A stretch of 64,000 nt of DNA from Bradyrhizobium ottawaense (lineage in GTDB: Bacteria > Pseudomonadota > Alphaproteobacteria > Rhizobiales > Xanthobacteraceae): NCBI RefSeq assembly GCF_900099825.1, contig NZ_LT629693.1:1178001-1242000 (forward strand). The letters run 5' to 3'. The translations under genes and the position numbers were made by a program. Positions 34,272-44,278 of this stretch are shown in pieces (positions within the stretch are counted from its first letter, which is position 1; the number at the start of each line of letters is the position of its first letter). The notes beneath the pieces are model-generated. The model worked only from the letters and a program-made list of their open reading frames with translations. It was not told where the DNA came from and ran no database searches.

Positions 34272-35411
34272 ATGCGCAGAAACGCAGTCGCCGTCGTCGG
34301 CGCCGCCGAAACCACCGAACTCGGCGTCATCCCCAACATGTCGCAGATCCAGCTCCACGCGGATGCGGCGCTCAACGCCATCGCCGACGCCGGGCTGAAG
34401 CTGTCCGACATCGACGGCATCGCCACCGCGGTCGAAACCCCGCAGCAGATCGCGCATTATCTCGGCATCACGCCGACCTGGGTCGACGGCACCTCGGTCG
34501 GCGGCTGTTCGTTCATGCTGCATGTCCGCCACGCCGCGGCGGCGATCGAGGCCGGCCTGTGCAAGACCGTGCTGATCACGCATGCCGAAAGCGGCAAGTC
34601 GATGATCGGCAAATTGCCGCGTTCGACGCCATCAGACAGCCTCAACGGCCAGTTCGAATCGCCCTACGGCGTCTACGGGCCGCCCAGCATGTTCCCGATC
34701 CCGGTGCTGCGCTACATGAAGACCCACGGCATTACCCACGAGCAGATCGCTTCGGTGGCGGTGGTGCAGCGAGAATGGGCCGCGAAGAATCCGCGCGCCA
34801 CCATGAAGGACCCGATCACGGTCGCCGACGTCCTGAACTCGCGGATGATCGCCTACCCGTTCCGCATCCTGCAATGCTGCCTCGTCACCGATGGCGGCGG
34901 CGCACTGATCCTGACGTCGGCGGACCGCGCCAAGGATTTCCCGAACAAGCCGGTCTATATCCTCGGCACCGGCGAGAGCGTGGAAACGCCGATGGTCAGC
35001 CAGATGAAGACGTTCGATAGCTCGCGCGCCTTCAAGGTCGCGGGTCCCACTGCCTTCAGAGAGGCCGGCATCGCCCATAAGGACGTCGATCATCTCATGA
35101 TCTATGACGCCTTTGCGCATCTGCCGCTCTACGGGCTCGGCGACCTCGGCTTCATGCCGCATGAGGAAACCGGCAAATTCATCGCCGACGGCAACACCCG
35201 CCCCGGCGGCAAGCTGCCGCTCAACACCAATGGCGGCGGCCTCAGCTACATGCATTCCGGCATGTATGGCATGTACGCGCTGCAGGAAAGCGTCCGGCAA
35301 ATGCGCGGCATCGCACCCGCACAGGTCAAGGGCGCCAAGATCTCGGTCTGCCACGGCGTCGGCGGCATGTTCGCCGCGTCGGGCACGATCATTTTCACCA
35401 ACGAGCGCTGA
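34272..35411 (+). CDS. Thiolase-superfamily protein (lipid-transfer/SCPx-like)
   Basis: This 379-residue protein is a non-classical thiolase of the kind paired with DUF35 partners. It has AVVGAAETTELGVIPNMSQI, a central TSVGGCSFMLHVRHAAAAIE region where thiolases place the nucleophile, MKDPITVADVLNSRMIAYPF, and a C-terminal NTNGGGLSYMHSGMYGMYAL and SVCHGVGGMFAASGT. Whether it is a true thiolase or a retro-aldolase like Ltp2 depends on which Cys and His are used; I cannot decide by eye. It is five bases after the DUF35 gene and 31 before an SDR. Confidence 0.87.
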   Translation: MRRNAVAVVGAAETTELGVIPNMSQIQLHADAALNAIADAGLKLSDIDGIATAVETPQQIAHYLGITPTWVDGTSVGGCSFMLHVRHAAAAIEAGLCKTVLITHAESGKSMIGKLPRSTPSDSLNGQFESPYGVYGPPSMFPIPVLRYMKTHGITHEQIASVAVVQREWAAKNPRATMKDPITVADVLNSRMIAYPFRILQCCLVTDGGGALILTSADRAKDFPNKPVYILGTGESVETPMVSQMKTFDSSRAFKVAGPTAFREAGIAHKDVDHLMIYDAFAHLPLYGLGDLGFMPHEETGKFIADGNTRPGGKLPLNTNGGGLSYMHSGMYGMYALQESVRQMRGIAPAQVKGAKISVCHGVGGMFAASGTIIFTNER

Positions 35412-35442
35412 TCTAGCGCGTCAGACTTCAAGGGAGGCCGAA

Positions 35443-36357
35443 ATGGCCAAATCACTTCAAGACAAAGTCATCATCGTCACCGGCGCAGGCCGCGGCATCG
35501 GGCGTGAGATCGCGCTGCTCTGCGCGGCCGAAGGCGCCAAGGTCGTGGTCAACGATCCCGGCGGATCGGCCGACGGCGCCGGCTCGTCGGCTTCGCCGGC
35601 CGAGGAGGTAGTCGAGGAAATCAAGAAGCGCGGCGGCACCGCAGTTCCGAACTTCGAGTCGGTGGCGGAAGCGATTCCCGCGAGCAAAATCGTCAAGACC
35701 GCGACCGACCACTTCGGGCGGCTCGACGGCGTCGTCAACAATGCCGGCATCCTGCGCGACATGATCTTCCACAAGATGAGCGTCGAGGCCTTCGAAGCCG
35801 TCATCAAGGTTCACCTGATGGGCTCGTTCTATGTCAGCCACGCCGCGGCGCGGCTGTTCCGCGAACAGGAGAGCGGCTCCTTCGTGCACTTCACCTCGAC
35901 CTCGGGCCTGGTCGGCAATTTCGGTCAGGCCAACTACGCCGCCGCCAAGCTCGGCATTGTCGGCCTGTCGAAGTCGATCGCGCTCGACATGGGCCGCTTC
36001 AACGTGCGCTCGAACTGCGTCTCGCCGTTCGCCTGGACCCGCATGATCGGCACCATCCCGACCGAGACGGATGCGGAGAAGGCTCGGGTCGAGAAAATCA
36101 AGCAGATGGGTCCGGAAAAGATCGCTCCGATGTGCGCCTTCCTGCTCTCCGACGCCGCCAAGGACGTCACCGGACAAATCTTCGGCGTGCGCATGAACGA
36201 GATTTTCCTGTTCGGTCAGAATCGCCCGCTGCGTTCGGTACAACGCAGCGAGGGCTGGACGCCGCAGACCATCGCGGACCACGCGATTCCGGCGCTGAAA
36301 TCGTCGTTCTACAAGCTCGACCGCTCGGCGGACATCTTCAGCTGGGATCCGATCTAA
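35443..36357 (+). CDS. SDR family 3-hydroxyacyl-CoA-type dehydrogenase
   Basis: This 304-residue short-chain dehydrogenase has the cofactor motif VTGAGRGIG (near residue 13), NNAGILRD, and the catalytic Ser-Tyr-Lys set in FTSTSGLVGNFGQANYAAAK. The N-terminal part and the extended C-terminus resemble the hydroxyacyl-CoA dehydrogenase unit of multifunctional enzyme type 2 (17-beta-HSD4). An AGGGAGG site sits six bases before the ATG. With the thiolase and DUF35 protein it would form the last steps of a beta-oxidation-like cycle. Confidence 0.9.
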   Translation: MAKSLQDKVIIVTGAGRGIGREIALLCAAEGAKVVVNDPGGSADGAGSSASPAEEVVEEIKKRGGTAVPNFESVAEAIPASKIVKTATDHFGRLDGVVNNAGILRDMIFHKMSVEAFEAVIKVHLMGSFYVSHAAARLFREQESGSFVHFTSTSGLVGNFGQANYAAAKLGIVGLSKSIALDMGRFNVRSNCVSPFAWTRMIGTIPTETDAEKARVEKIKQMGPEKIAPMCAFLLSDAAKDVTGQIFGVRMNEIFLFGQNRPLRSVQRSEGWTPQTIADHAIPALKSSFYKLDRSADIFSWDPI

Positions 36358-36546
36358 CGGTCTCGCAAACCCGGGTGGACCACGGCGAAACCCGAAACTT
36401 AGGCAACGACGGTTCCGGATAGCGCTTCGCGCCATCCGGGCCCCGCCGCCCTCGGCACCCTTCGGTTGTTTCATCACGACTTGCCCGCTTTATGCCGGAT
36501 TGCTGGCGCATGGTTGCCTCCCAACAAGAAAACATGGGAGGAAATC

Positions 36547-37716
36547 ATGACAAATCCAGCCAACCTACCCGATACGTCCGTTGACCCGCGATCGGCCGGG
36601 CTCGACCGCCGCAACTTGCTGCGCGGCGCAACGGCGCTTGCCGCAACCGCCGTGACGATGAAGACGGCCTCTGCGGCCTCGGTTGCGCCGCTCGGTCAAA
36701 CAGGCGCTCCCACGTTATCAACGGAGCCGCTGCCCCTAGGCCCGCTTCCGGGAAGCCGTTATCCGGATTCCCATCTGGAGTCCGCCAAACCCAAGCTATC
36801 GTTCGGGCCATCGGATTTCCCGGCCTTCGCCGGCACTATGGCGGTTGAGCGCGTCGCGACCGGGTTCCGCTGGGCTGAAGGCCCGGTTTATTTCGCAGCC
36901 GGGCGGTACGTGCTGTTCTCCGACATTCCGAACAACCGCATCATGCGGTTTTCAGAAGACGACGGTCATCTCAGTGTCTATCGCCAGCCGTCGATGAACT
37001 CCAACGGCAATACGATCGACCGAGAAGGACGTCTGATCACGTGCGAACATTCCGGCCGGCGCATCACCCGGACCGAACTCGACGGCTCGATTACCATCAT
37101 CGCCGACAAATATAATGGCAAGAAGCTGAACTCGCCGAACGACGCGGTTGTCGCTTCCGATGGTTCGATCTGGTTCACCGATCCAGTCTACGGTATCGGC
37201 GGCTATTACGAGGGCATCAAAGCCGAGCCTGAGCAGGAAAAGAAAAACGTCTACCGGATGGATCCGAAATCTGGTGACATCAAGGTTGTCGTCGACGACT
37301 TCGTGGAGCCCAACGGCATTACCTTCTCGCCCGACGAGAAGAAGCTCTATGTCATCGACACGGGCTTCACGGACGGGCCAGACAACCCGTCGCATATCCG
37401 GGTGTTCGACGTGGATGTCGGGTCCGGAAAAGTTTCGAACGGCAAAGTCTTTGCGGAAATGCCCAAGCCCAGCATTACCGACGGGATGCGCTGTGACACC
37501 GCCGGGCGTGTTTGGTGCTCCGTCGGTTGGGGCGATCCGAAGGAGGACGGCGTGCGCTGCTACACGCCTGACGGCGAACTGCTCGGCAAGATCCACATCC
37601 CGGAAACTGTCGCCAATCTGTGCTTCGGCGGCCAGCAACGAAACAGACTTTATATCTGTGGCTCGACGTCGCTTTATGCGGTCTATACCGGCGTGCAGGG
37701 CGCAATGAAGCCTTGA
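36547..37716 (+). CDS. Tat-exported SMP-30/gluconolactonase-family protein
   Basis: This 389-residue protein starts with a twin-arginine signal (LDRRNLLRGATALAATAVTM) and carries a six-bladed beta-propeller of the SMP-30/LRE type: GFRWAEGPVYFAAGRYVLFS, SNGNTIDREGRLITCEHSGR, KKLNSPNDAVVASDGSIWFT, EPNGITFSPDEKKLYVID. The Glu, Asn and Asp metal ligands of the family are in these blocks (WAEGP, SPNDA, PNGI). Relatives hydrolyse sugar lactones in the periplasm. The ATG follows GGGAGG. It stands alone; its link to neighbours is not clear. Confidence 0.9.
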   Translation: MTNPANLPDTSVDPRSAGLDRRNLLRGATALAATAVTMKTASAASVAPLGQTGAPTLSTEPLPLGPLPGSRYPDSHLESAKPKLSFGPSDFPAFAGTMAVERVATGFRWAEGPVYFAAGRYVLFSDIPNNRIMRFSEDDGHLSVYRQPSMNSNGNTIDREGRLITCEHSGRRITRTELDGSITIIADKYNGKKLNSPNDAVVASDGSIWFTDPVYGIGGYYEGIKAEPEQEKKNVYRMDPKSGDIKVVVDDFVEPNGITFSPDEKKLYVIDTGFTDGPDNPSHIRVFDVDVGSGKVSNGKVFAEMPKPSITDGMRCDTAGRVWCSVGWGDPKEDGVRCYTPDGELLGKIHIPETVANLCFGGQQRNRLYICGSTSLYAVYTGVQGAMKP

Positions 37717-37725
37717 TCAACTCCA

Positions 37726-37825
37726 CGTCATGGCCGGGCTTGACCCGGCCACCCACGTTTGTGATTGCCACGGAGGAAGAAAGCGTGGATGCCCGGCACA
37801 AGGCTGGTCAAGCCCGAGCATGACG
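37726..37825. repeat. Palindromic repeat (CGTCATGGCCGGGC family)
   Basis: Arms at 37726-37757 and 37784-37825 pair imperfectly (CGTCATGGCCGGGCTTGACC against GGTCAAGCCCGAGCATGACG). Copies of the same family lie near 48.35 and 59.1 kb. It sits between the convergent lactonase and PEP carboxylase genes. Confidence 0.85.
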
Positions 37826-37854
37826 AGCGGACGCAACGGCGACGGCACCGCGCC

Positions 37855-40638
37855 TCACCCGCTATTCCGCAATCCCGCCGAAATGCCGTTGATCGTGATC
37901 TGAATCCCGCGCAGCACTTGTTCATCGGCATTCTGCGCACGGTGCTCCTTCAGCAGCTCCACCTGCACGTGGTTGAGCGGATCGAGATAGGGGAAACGGT
38001 TGCGGATCGAACGCTCCAGCAGCGGGTTGCTCTGCAGCAGCCGCTCCTGGCTCATGATCTTCAGCAGCAAATCGATGCAGTCATGCCATTCGCGGCGGAT
38101 ACGCCCGAAGATCTTTTCGCGCAGTTCAACATCAGGCACCAGTTCGGCATAGCGCGACGCAATCGCGATCGAACTCTTGGCCAGCACCATGTCCATGTTC
38201 GACAGAAGCGTGCGGAAGAACGGCCATTCGCGGTAAAGCTCCTGCAGGAACGGCATGCCCTTGTCGGGATGCTCCTTGATCCAGGCCTCGACCGCGCTGG
38301 CAAACCCGTACCAGCCCGGCAGCATCAGTCGGCATTGCGCCCAGCTGAACACCCAGGGAATGGCGCGGAGGTCTTCGATCTCGCGGGTTTTCTTGCGCGA
38401 CGCCGGACGGCTGCCGATGTTCAGCGTCGCAATCTCGGTGATGACGGTCGAGCCCCAGAAATAGTCGGCAAAGCCCTCGGTCTCGTAGACCAGCCCGCGA
38501 TAGGCCTTGAAGGCCAGCGCCGACAATTGCTCCATCGCCTTCAGATAGTCGTCCGATGGCGCGCTGTGCTTTGGCTGCAGCAGGCTTGCTTCCAGCGTCG
38601 CGGCGGCGAGAATTTCCAGATTGTTGCGGCCGACCTCGCTGTTGGAATATTTGCTGGAAATGATTTCGCCCTGCTCGGTGATGCGGATCTGGCCGTTCAC
38701 CGCGCCGCCCGGCTGCGCGATAATGGCGTCATAGCTCGGGCCGCCGCCACGGCCGACCGAGCCGCCGCGGCCATGGAACAGCCGCAGGCGGACATGGTGG
38801 CGTTCGAACACCTCGATCAGGCCGATCTCCGCTTTATAGAGTTCCCAGCCCGACGTGACGAAGCCGCCATCCTTGTTGCTGTCGGAATAGCCGAGCATGA
38901 CCTCCTGCACCGAGCCACGGCTGTCCACCAGCTTGCGGTAATCGTGAATCGACAGCATCCGGTCCATGATGCCGCTGGAGGCCTGCAGATCCTCGATGGT
39001 CTCGAACAGCGGCACGATGTTGATCGAACTGCGGCCCGAGGGATGGATCAGGCCGGCCTCCTTCAGAAGCAGCGCCACCTCCAGCATGTCGGACATCCCC
39101 TTGCACATCGAGATGATGCATTGGGGAATCGAGTCTGCGCCAAACTTCGCATGGGCCTCGGCGGCGGCATGGAACAGCGCGAGTTCGCCGAGCGTCTCCT
39201 CGCTGTATTTGACGAACGGCGACGTCAGCGGCCGCGAATTACGCAGTTCGCCGGTGAGCAGAGCCACCCGCGCCTCTTCGTTCAGCGCCAGATAGGACAT
39301 GCCGGGTGTGGCGGCGTCGATCAGTTCGGCGACCGTGCGTTCGTGCACCGCGGAGTTCTGCCTGATGTCGAGGCTCGCGAGGTGGAAGCCGAAGCAATCC
39401 ACCGCCCGGCGCAACTGCCGCAGTCGGCCGCGCGCGATCACGCCGGAATTGTTCGAGACCAGCGAACGATAGAGAATATCGAGATCGGCCTTGAAGTCCT
39501 TTGCGCCGTCATAGGGCGCGGCCTCTCCGACCGGCGGCCGCCTGGTTTCCACATCGAGCTTCAATGCGGTCGCCGCGAGTCGCGCGTAGATACCCGATAC
39601 CGCGAGCCGATATGGCTCGCCGATCCGGTGCGGCGACGTGTCGGGTGAACGCTCGGCTAGCGCGCGCAGGTCCTTCGAGACATCGGCAAGATGCGCCGCC
39701 ATCGACAGTTCGCCGCCGAGCAGATGCAGTTCTTCGAGATAGAAGCGCAGTATGCGGCTCGATTGCAGCTTGAAGGTGCCGCGCATCACATCCGCGGTCA
39801 CGAACGGGTTGCCGTCGCGATCGCCGCCGATCCAGCTTCCCATCCGCAGGAACGAGGCCAGGTCGCCGTGCGCGCCGCCATTGCCGTCGTTCAACCGATC
39901 TTCGAGCGCGCAGTGCAGCCGCGGTACCTCGCGCAGGAAGGTGTAGTCGTAGAACGACAGCCCGTTGCCGACTTCGTCGAGCACGGTCAGCTTGGTCCGG
40001 CGCAGCAGGTTGGTTTTCCACAGCGTCAGCACCTCACGGCGCAACTGCTCGTCGTCGGCCTCGATCTCCTGCGGCGTCAACTGGACGCGTTCGCGCCGGT
40101 CCAGCAGTGCGGCGATCTCCATTTCGCGATCGATGGTGCTCTTGCGGCGCACCTCGGTCGGATGGGCGGTCAGGACCGGACTGACCAGCGCCTCGGCGAA
40201 GAACTTCCGCAGATCCGCAGCGCTGAAGCCGGCCGAACGGGCATGCGCCAACGTGCCCGCGAGCGTTCCGGCCGGCGCCCCGCCGGCGGTGGCGCGCGCC
40301 CGCATCTGGCGGATGTTGTTCTGGTCCTCGGCGATGTTGGCGAGGTGCGAAAAATAGCTGAAGGCGCGAACGATGCGGACGGTCTGGCCGGGCGACATAC
40401 TATCGAGGATAGCTTCCAGTTCCCGCCGCGCCTGCTTGTCCTCGTCGCGATGGAACCGGATCGAGGTCTGCCGGATGCGCTCGACCAGGTCGAACACGTC
40501 GGCGCCTTCCTGGTCGCGCACGGTATCGCCGAGAATGCGCCCAAGCAGGCGAATATCGGTCCGCAGCCGGGCATCCTCCGCGTCTTCGACGCGATTTGTG
40601 CGGATTTCGATCTCGGAAGGCATGGTCTGGGAAGACAT
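37855..40638 (-). CDS. ppc: Phosphoenolpyruvate carboxylase
   Basis: This 927-residue enzyme adds bicarbonate to PEP to give oxaloacetate, refilling the TCA cycle. Catalytic blocks are all present: His159 in [53 protein letters not shown], and the C-terminal [18 protein letters not shown] plus the terminal [10 protein letters not shown] (the family ends in a conserved NTG/NSG). Length is normal for a bacterial enzyme. It is not linked to the catabolic operons but fits their output of acetyl-CoA and pyruvate. Confidence 0.98.
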   Translation of the reverse strand: MSSQTMPSEIEIRTNRVEDAEDARLRTDIRLLGRILGDTVRDQEGADVFDLVERIRQTSIRFHRDEDKQARRELEAILDSMSPGQTVRIVRAFSYFSHLANIAEDQNNIRQMRARATAGGAPAGTLAGTLAHARSAGFSAADLRKFFAEALVSPVLTAHPTEVRRKSTIDREMEIAALLDRRERVQLTPQEIEADDEQLRREVLTLWKTNLLRRTKLTVLDEVGNGLSFYDYTFLREVPRLHCALEDRLNDGNGGAHGDLASFLRMGSWIGGDRDGNPFVTADVMRGTFKLQSSRILRFYLEELHLLGGELSMAAHLADVSKDLRALAERSPDTSPHRIGEPYRLAVSGIYARLAATALKLDVETRRPPVGEAAPYDGAKDFKADLDILYRSLVSNNSGVIARGRLRQLRRAVDCFGFHLASLDIRQNSAVHERTVAELIDAATPGMSYLALNEEARVALLTGELRNSRPLTSPFVKYSEETLGELALFHAAAEAHAKFGADSIPQCIISMCKGMSDMLEVALLLKEAGLIHPSGRSSINIVPLFETIEDLQASSGIMDRMLSIHDYRKLVDSRGSVQEVMLGYSDSNKDGGFVTSGWELYKAEIGLIEVFERHHVRLRLFHGRGGSVGRGGGPSYDAIIAQPGGAVNGQIRITEQGEIISSKYSNSEVGRNNLEILAAATLEASLLQPKHSAPSDDYLKAMEQLSALAFKAYRGLVYETEGFADYFWGSTVITEIATLNIGSRPASRKKTREIEDLRAIPWVFSWAQCRLMLPGWYGFASAVEAWIKEHPDKGMPFLQELYREWPFFRTLLSNMDMVLAKSSIAIASRYAELVPDVELREKIFGRIRREWHDCIDLLLKIMSQERLLQSNPLLERSIRNRFPYLDPLNHVQVELLKEHRAQNADEQVLRGIQITINGISAGLRNSG

Positions 40639-40725
40639 TGGCTGGCTACCTCAGAAACTGCCCGGCAGTTCCGAGTGTGCAATTTTTTTGCCGCAGCGCA
40701 AGATAAAGATGGAGGCGGTGCAAAA

Positions 40726-42270
40726 TCAGATTTTTCGTCCTGCCCGCTCCCAATAGGGATCGCGCAGCCGGCGCTTGAAGATCTTGCCGGAATCTTCCCG
40801 CGGCAGGTTGCCCTGGATTTCGACGTGCTTAGGCACCTTGTAGTCGGCCAACGAGGTCTTGAGCTGGGCCCGGATGGAGGCGATATCGAGCGTCACCCCC
40901 GGCTGCGGCTCGACCACCGCCATCAGCGCCTCTCCGAATTCCTCGTCGGGAATGCCGAACACGGCGCAATCATGTACCCCCGGAATGGCGTGCAGCGCCG
41001 CCTCGATCTCGGCCGGGTAGATGTTGACGCCGCCCGAAATCACCATGTCGCGCTTGCGGTCGCAGATGAAGACATAGCCATCGGCGTCGATATAGCCGAC
41101 GTCGCCCGAGGTGATGAACCCCTCGCGATCGATCTCGGAGCGTTTCTCCGGCTTGCTGTGATAGGTGAAGTCGGGATTGCCGACGATGCGCGAATAGATC
41201 TCACCAATCTCGCCCTGCGGCAGTTCGCGTCCGTCGTCACCGATGAAGCGCAGCTCCGCGCCGGGCGATATCTTGCCGACGGTGCCGGGCTTCTTCAGCG
41301 CGTCCTCGGAATTGGCAAAGGTGACCGCGCCCGATTCGGTCGAGCCGTAAAATTCGTAGATCACCGGTCCCCACCATTCGATCATCGCGCGCTTGACGTC
41401 GGCCGGACACGGTGCGGCGGCGTGAATGATGTGACGCAGCGACGACATGTCGTACTTGTTGCGCACGGCCTCCGGCAACTTCATGAGCCGGATGAACATG
41501 GTCGGCACCATGAAGATGGTGTCGATCTTCTCAGCCTCGACGATGCGCAGGAATTCCTCCGGCTCGAACCGCGGCAGGATCACCAGCGCGCCACCGAGCC
41601 GGCCGGCGCGCAGGCCGAACGAGTTCGGCGCGGAGTGATAGAGCGGCCCCGGCAGCAGCGCGCGGGCATTCGGCTTGAGGCCGTAGATCATCGCCCGCAT
41701 CCGCTCGGCGTTGGCGCTCTGCTCCGGCGTCGGTGCAAAACGTCGTACGCCCTTGGGGTGGCCCGTGGTGCCCGAGGTGTAGATCATGTTCTGCGGCTGC
41801 GGCACCGCCGGCCCGTCGTAGCGCGGGAATTGCTTCAGCCAGGATTCGAAATCGACCGCGAAATCCGGCGTGCCGAGATGATCGGGGTTGATCTTGTAGT
41901 TGGCGAGAATTTCCGGCGGCGTCGGCACACTGAGGGCGGTGACGCCTGACGGGATCGCATCGCGCAACTGATGCAGCATGTCGGCATGCGCGATCAGCAC
42001 CGACGAGCCGGAATCCTTCAACACATAATTGATCTCTTCCGGCTTGAAGTGCCAGTTGACCGGCACGCCATAGGCGCCGAGCCGCATCGCGGCGTAGGCC
42101 GCCTCGATGAAGGCGATGTCGTTGCGCATCAGCATGCAGACGCTGTCGCCCTGCTTGACACCGAGCTTCTGCAGGCCGCTGGCGATGCGGTCGACACGCT
42201 CGGCGACCTCGTCATGGCTGCGCCGACGCTGGCCGCTGATGATGCCGTGGAAGAGTGGTGAGGTTGTCAT
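40726..42270 (-). CDS. Acyl-CoA synthetase (AMP-forming)
   Basis: This 514-residue adenylate-forming enzyme activates a carboxylic acid to its CoA ester. It shows the AMP-binding loop MIYTSGTTGHPKGVRR, the motif YEFYGSTESG, the hinge GYIDADGYVFICDRKRDMVI and the C-terminal catalytic Lys in PREDSGKIFKRRLRDPYW. The substrate pocket cannot be read. It lies upstream, on the same strand, of nothing coupled; a crotonase gene on the same strand begins about 950 bp away across a palindromic repeat. Confidence 0.92.
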   Translation of the reverse strand: MTTSPLFHGIISGQRRRSHDEVAERVDRIASGLQKLGVKQGDSVCMLMRNDIAFIEAAYAAMRLGAYGVPVNWHFKPEEINYVLKDSGSSVLIAHADMLHQLRDAIPSGVTALSVPTPPEILANYKINPDHLGTPDFAVDFESWLKQFPRYDGPAVPQPQNMIYTSGTTGHPKGVRRFAPTPEQSANAERMRAMIYGLKPNARALLPGPLYHSAPNSFGLRAGRLGGALVILPRFEPEEFLRIVEAEKIDTIFMVPTMFIRLMKLPEAVRNKYDMSSLRHIIHAAAPCPADVKRAMIEWWGPVIYEFYGSTESGAVTFANSEDALKKPGTVGKISPGAELRFIGDDGRELPQGEIGEIYSRIVGNPDFTYHSKPEKRSEIDREGFITSGDVGYIDADGYVFICDRKRDMVISGGVNIYPAEIEAALHAIPGVHDCAVFGIPDEEFGEALMAVVEPQPGVTLDIASIRAQLKTSLADYKVPKHVEIQGNLPREDSGKIFKRRLRDPYWERAGRKI

Positions 42271-42307
42271 TGTCGTATTCCGATCTCGTGCCGGGTATTA
42301 AGTAGGG

Positions 42308-42398
42308 CCTCATGGTGAGGAGCGCGTCTTCGCGCGTCTCGAACCATGGGCCACGGGCCTCATCCTTCGAGACGCGCTACGCGCTCCTCAGGATGAGG
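42308..42398. repeat. Palindromic repeat (CCTCATGGTGAGGAGCGCG family)
   Basis: Arms at 42308-42343 and 42361-42398 carry GAGGAGCGCGTCTTCGCGCG and its partner GACGCGCTACGCGCTCCTCA, each with an internal CGCG hairpin. It fills the gap between the acyl-CoA synthetase start and the crotonase stop. Confidence 0.85.
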
Positions 42399-42407
42399 GA
42401 CTAACGT

Positions 42408-43223
42408 TCAGCCCGCCTCCGCAAACCGTGGCGCGCGCTTTTCCATGTTGGCGCGAACGGCTTCGGTCTGGTTCGGACTGCCCAGCAGCTTCTGTTGCTC
42501 GACGGATTCGGCGAGCAGCGCCGGACCGGGATCGACCGACAGCTTGTTGAGCATGCGCTTGCAGGCGCGGATCGCATCGGGGCTCTTGCCGGCGATCTCG
42601 CGCGCAAGCTCCAGCGCCGCCGCGCGCGGATCATCGCAGATGCGCGTCGCGAGGCCGTAGCTCATCGCTTCCTGGGCGGAGAAGATGCGGCCGGTATAGG
42701 TCAGCTCGCGCAGGATATCGTCGCGCACCAGGCTGGCGAGGATCGGCGTGCCGGCCATGTCGGGCACCAGGCCCCATTTGATTTCCATGATCGACATCCG
42801 CGCATCCGGGGTGAGGAAACGCATGTCGGCGCCGAGCGCGAGCTGGAAGCCGCCGCCGAACGCCACACCCTGGATCGCGGCAATCACCGGCACCGGAAGC
42901 TGCCGCCAGCCCCACACCGCCTGCTGGGGAAAATTCGCCAGCCCGTGGGTACGCACCGACAGGTCGCGTTTCTCACCGCCAGCTACCCCGTTACCGCCGC
43001 TCTCCTTCATCGCAGCGAAGCGTCCCATATCGAGACCGGCGCAGAACGCACGCCCCTCGCCGGACAATACTACCGCTCGCACACCCTTTTCATGCGCCAG
43101 CCGCTCCGTAGCGGCCACCAGCGCGTCAAACATCGCGGCATCGAGCGCGTTCATCTTGTCCGCCCGCACCAGTCGGACGTCGGCGATGCCGTCCGAAATC
43201 GATATCGAGACGCGTTGCTCCAT
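42408..43223 (-). CDS. Enoyl-CoA hydratase/isomerase family protein
   Basis: This 271-residue crotonase-fold protein has the oxyanion-hole segments GRAFCAGLDMGRF and AIQGVAFGGGFQLALGADMR, and the acid/base region MEIKWGLVPDMAGTPILASL. A Glu equivalent to Glu144 of the rat hydratase is in MEIKWG, while the second Glu position reads Asp (VPDMAG), so it could be a hydratase or an isomerase. The gene is divergent from a DECR-like SDR across a 104-bp gap with a candidate operator. Confidence 0.88.
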   Translation of the reverse strand: MEQRVSISISDGIADVRLVRADKMNALDAAMFDALVAATERLAHEKGVRAVVLSGEGRAFCAGLDMGRFAAMKESGGNGVAGGEKRDLSVRTHGLANFPQQAVWGWRQLPVPVIAAIQGVAFGGGFQLALGADMRFLTPDARMSIMEIKWGLVPDMAGTPILASLVRDDILRELTYTGRIFSAQEAMSYGLATRICDDPRAAALELAREIAGKSPDAIRACKRMLNKLSVDPGPALLAESVEQQKLLGSPNQTEAVRANMEKRAPRFAEAG

Positions 43224-43282
43224 GAGAATTTTCCTCCGCAGTTTTTCTTTGTTGCCGCTTTACAGAACGGCGTTGTCCGGAT

Positions 43283-43302
43283 TTAGTCAATCGACCAATT
43301 AA
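43283..43302. promoter_or_regulatory. Imperfect palindrome in divergent control region
   Basis: TTAGTCAATCGACCAATTAA has symmetric ends TTA/TAA, a symmetric TCGA centre and a T/A pair, with mismatches between. It lies between the divergent crotonase and DECR-like genes, a likely place for a TetR-type operator. Confidence 0.35.
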
Positions 43303-43327
43303 CAGACAATCCCTTTAGGTGGAAACG

Positions 43328-44203
43328 ATGTTCAACGATCAGCTTCTCGCCGGGCGGCGCATTCTCGTGACCGGAGGCGGAACCGGCCTCGGCAAGTCGA
43401 TGGCCGCGCGCTTTCTCAGCCTTGGTGCCGAGGTTCATATCTGCGGCCGCCGCAAGAGCGTGTGCGACGAGACTGCAACCGAATTGATGGACCTGCACGG
43501 CGGACGTGTGGTCAGCCACGGCGTCGACATCCGCAACGCGATGGCCGTCGACGAGATGATCGAGCAGATCTGGACTGCCGCCGGTCCCCTCACCGATCTC
43601 ATCAACAACGCCGCCGGCAATTTCGTCTCGCGCACGCAGGACCTGACACCGCGCGGCTTCGACGCGATCGCCAATATCGTCATGCACGGCACCTTCTACG
43701 TGACGCACGCCGTCGGCCGGCGCTGGATCGCCGACAAGCTGCCCGGCAACGTGGTGTCGATTACCGTGACCTGGGTACGCAACGGTTCGCCCTATGTGGT
43801 GCCGTCGGCGATGAGCAAGTCCGCAATCCACGCCATGACGATGTCGCTGGCGATGGAGTGGGGCAAATACGGCATTCGCCTGAACACCATCGCCCCCGGC
43901 GAGATTCCGACCGAAGGCATGAGCAAGCGCCTCAATCCCAACGATGCGCCTGGCGCACGTACCATTGCCAGGAATCCGATGGGCCGGGTCGGCTCGATGG
44001 AGGAATTGCAGAACCTGGCCGTGTTCCTGATTTCGGGCGGCTGCGACTGGATCAACGGCGAGACCATCGCGATGGACGGCGCGCAGGGACTGGCGACGGG
44101 CGGCAATTTCTACGAGTTGCGCGACTGGAGCGACGCCGACTGGAACACGGCGCGCGATTCGATCAAGGCGCAGAACGAAAAGGACCGCGCCGCGCGGGGT
44201 TGA
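43328..44203 (+). CDS. 2,4-dienoyl-CoA-reductase-like SDR (atypical active site)
   Basis: This 291-residue SDR has the cofactor motif VTGGGTGLGKSMAARFLSLG and resembles mitochondrial 2,4-dienoyl-CoA reductase: NNAAGNFVSRTQDLTPRGFD, GSPYVVPSAMSKSAIHAMTM, AMEWGKYGIRLNTIAPGEIP and the tail ATGGNFYELRDWSDADW. As in that family the usual YxxxK is SAMSK: the catalytic Tyr is missing at its normal site and another Tyr nearby probably acts. It would reduce a dienoyl-CoA with NADPH. I start it at ATG 43328 with AGGTGGA upstream rather than the GTG nine bases earlier. Confidence 0.88.
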   Translation: MFNDQLLAGRRILVTGGGTGLGKSMAARFLSLGAEVHICGRRKSVCDETATELMDLHGGRVVSHGVDIRNAMAVDEMIEQIWTAAGPLTDLINNAAGNFVSRTQDLTPRGFDAIANIVMHGTFYVTHAVGRRWIADKLPGNVVSITVTWVRNGSPYVVPSAMSKSAIHAMTMSLAMEWGKYGIRLNTIAPGEIPTEGMSKRLNPNDAPGARTIARNPMGRVGSMEELQNLAVFLISGGCDWINGETIAMDGAQGLATGGNFYELRDWSDADWNTARDSIKAQNEKDRAARG

Positions 44204-44278
44204 GTCACTCCCGTATTGTCTTTGTTGCCGGATGACGCCAAACTCCGCGCAACGAAAATAAGACGCCACGGGAGCGAC

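Noticed and set aside
37765..41949. Two long plus-strand frames across 37.8-41.9 kb
   Set aside because: Antisense to PEP carboxylase and acyl-CoA synthetase, both with complete catalytic motifs on the minus strand.
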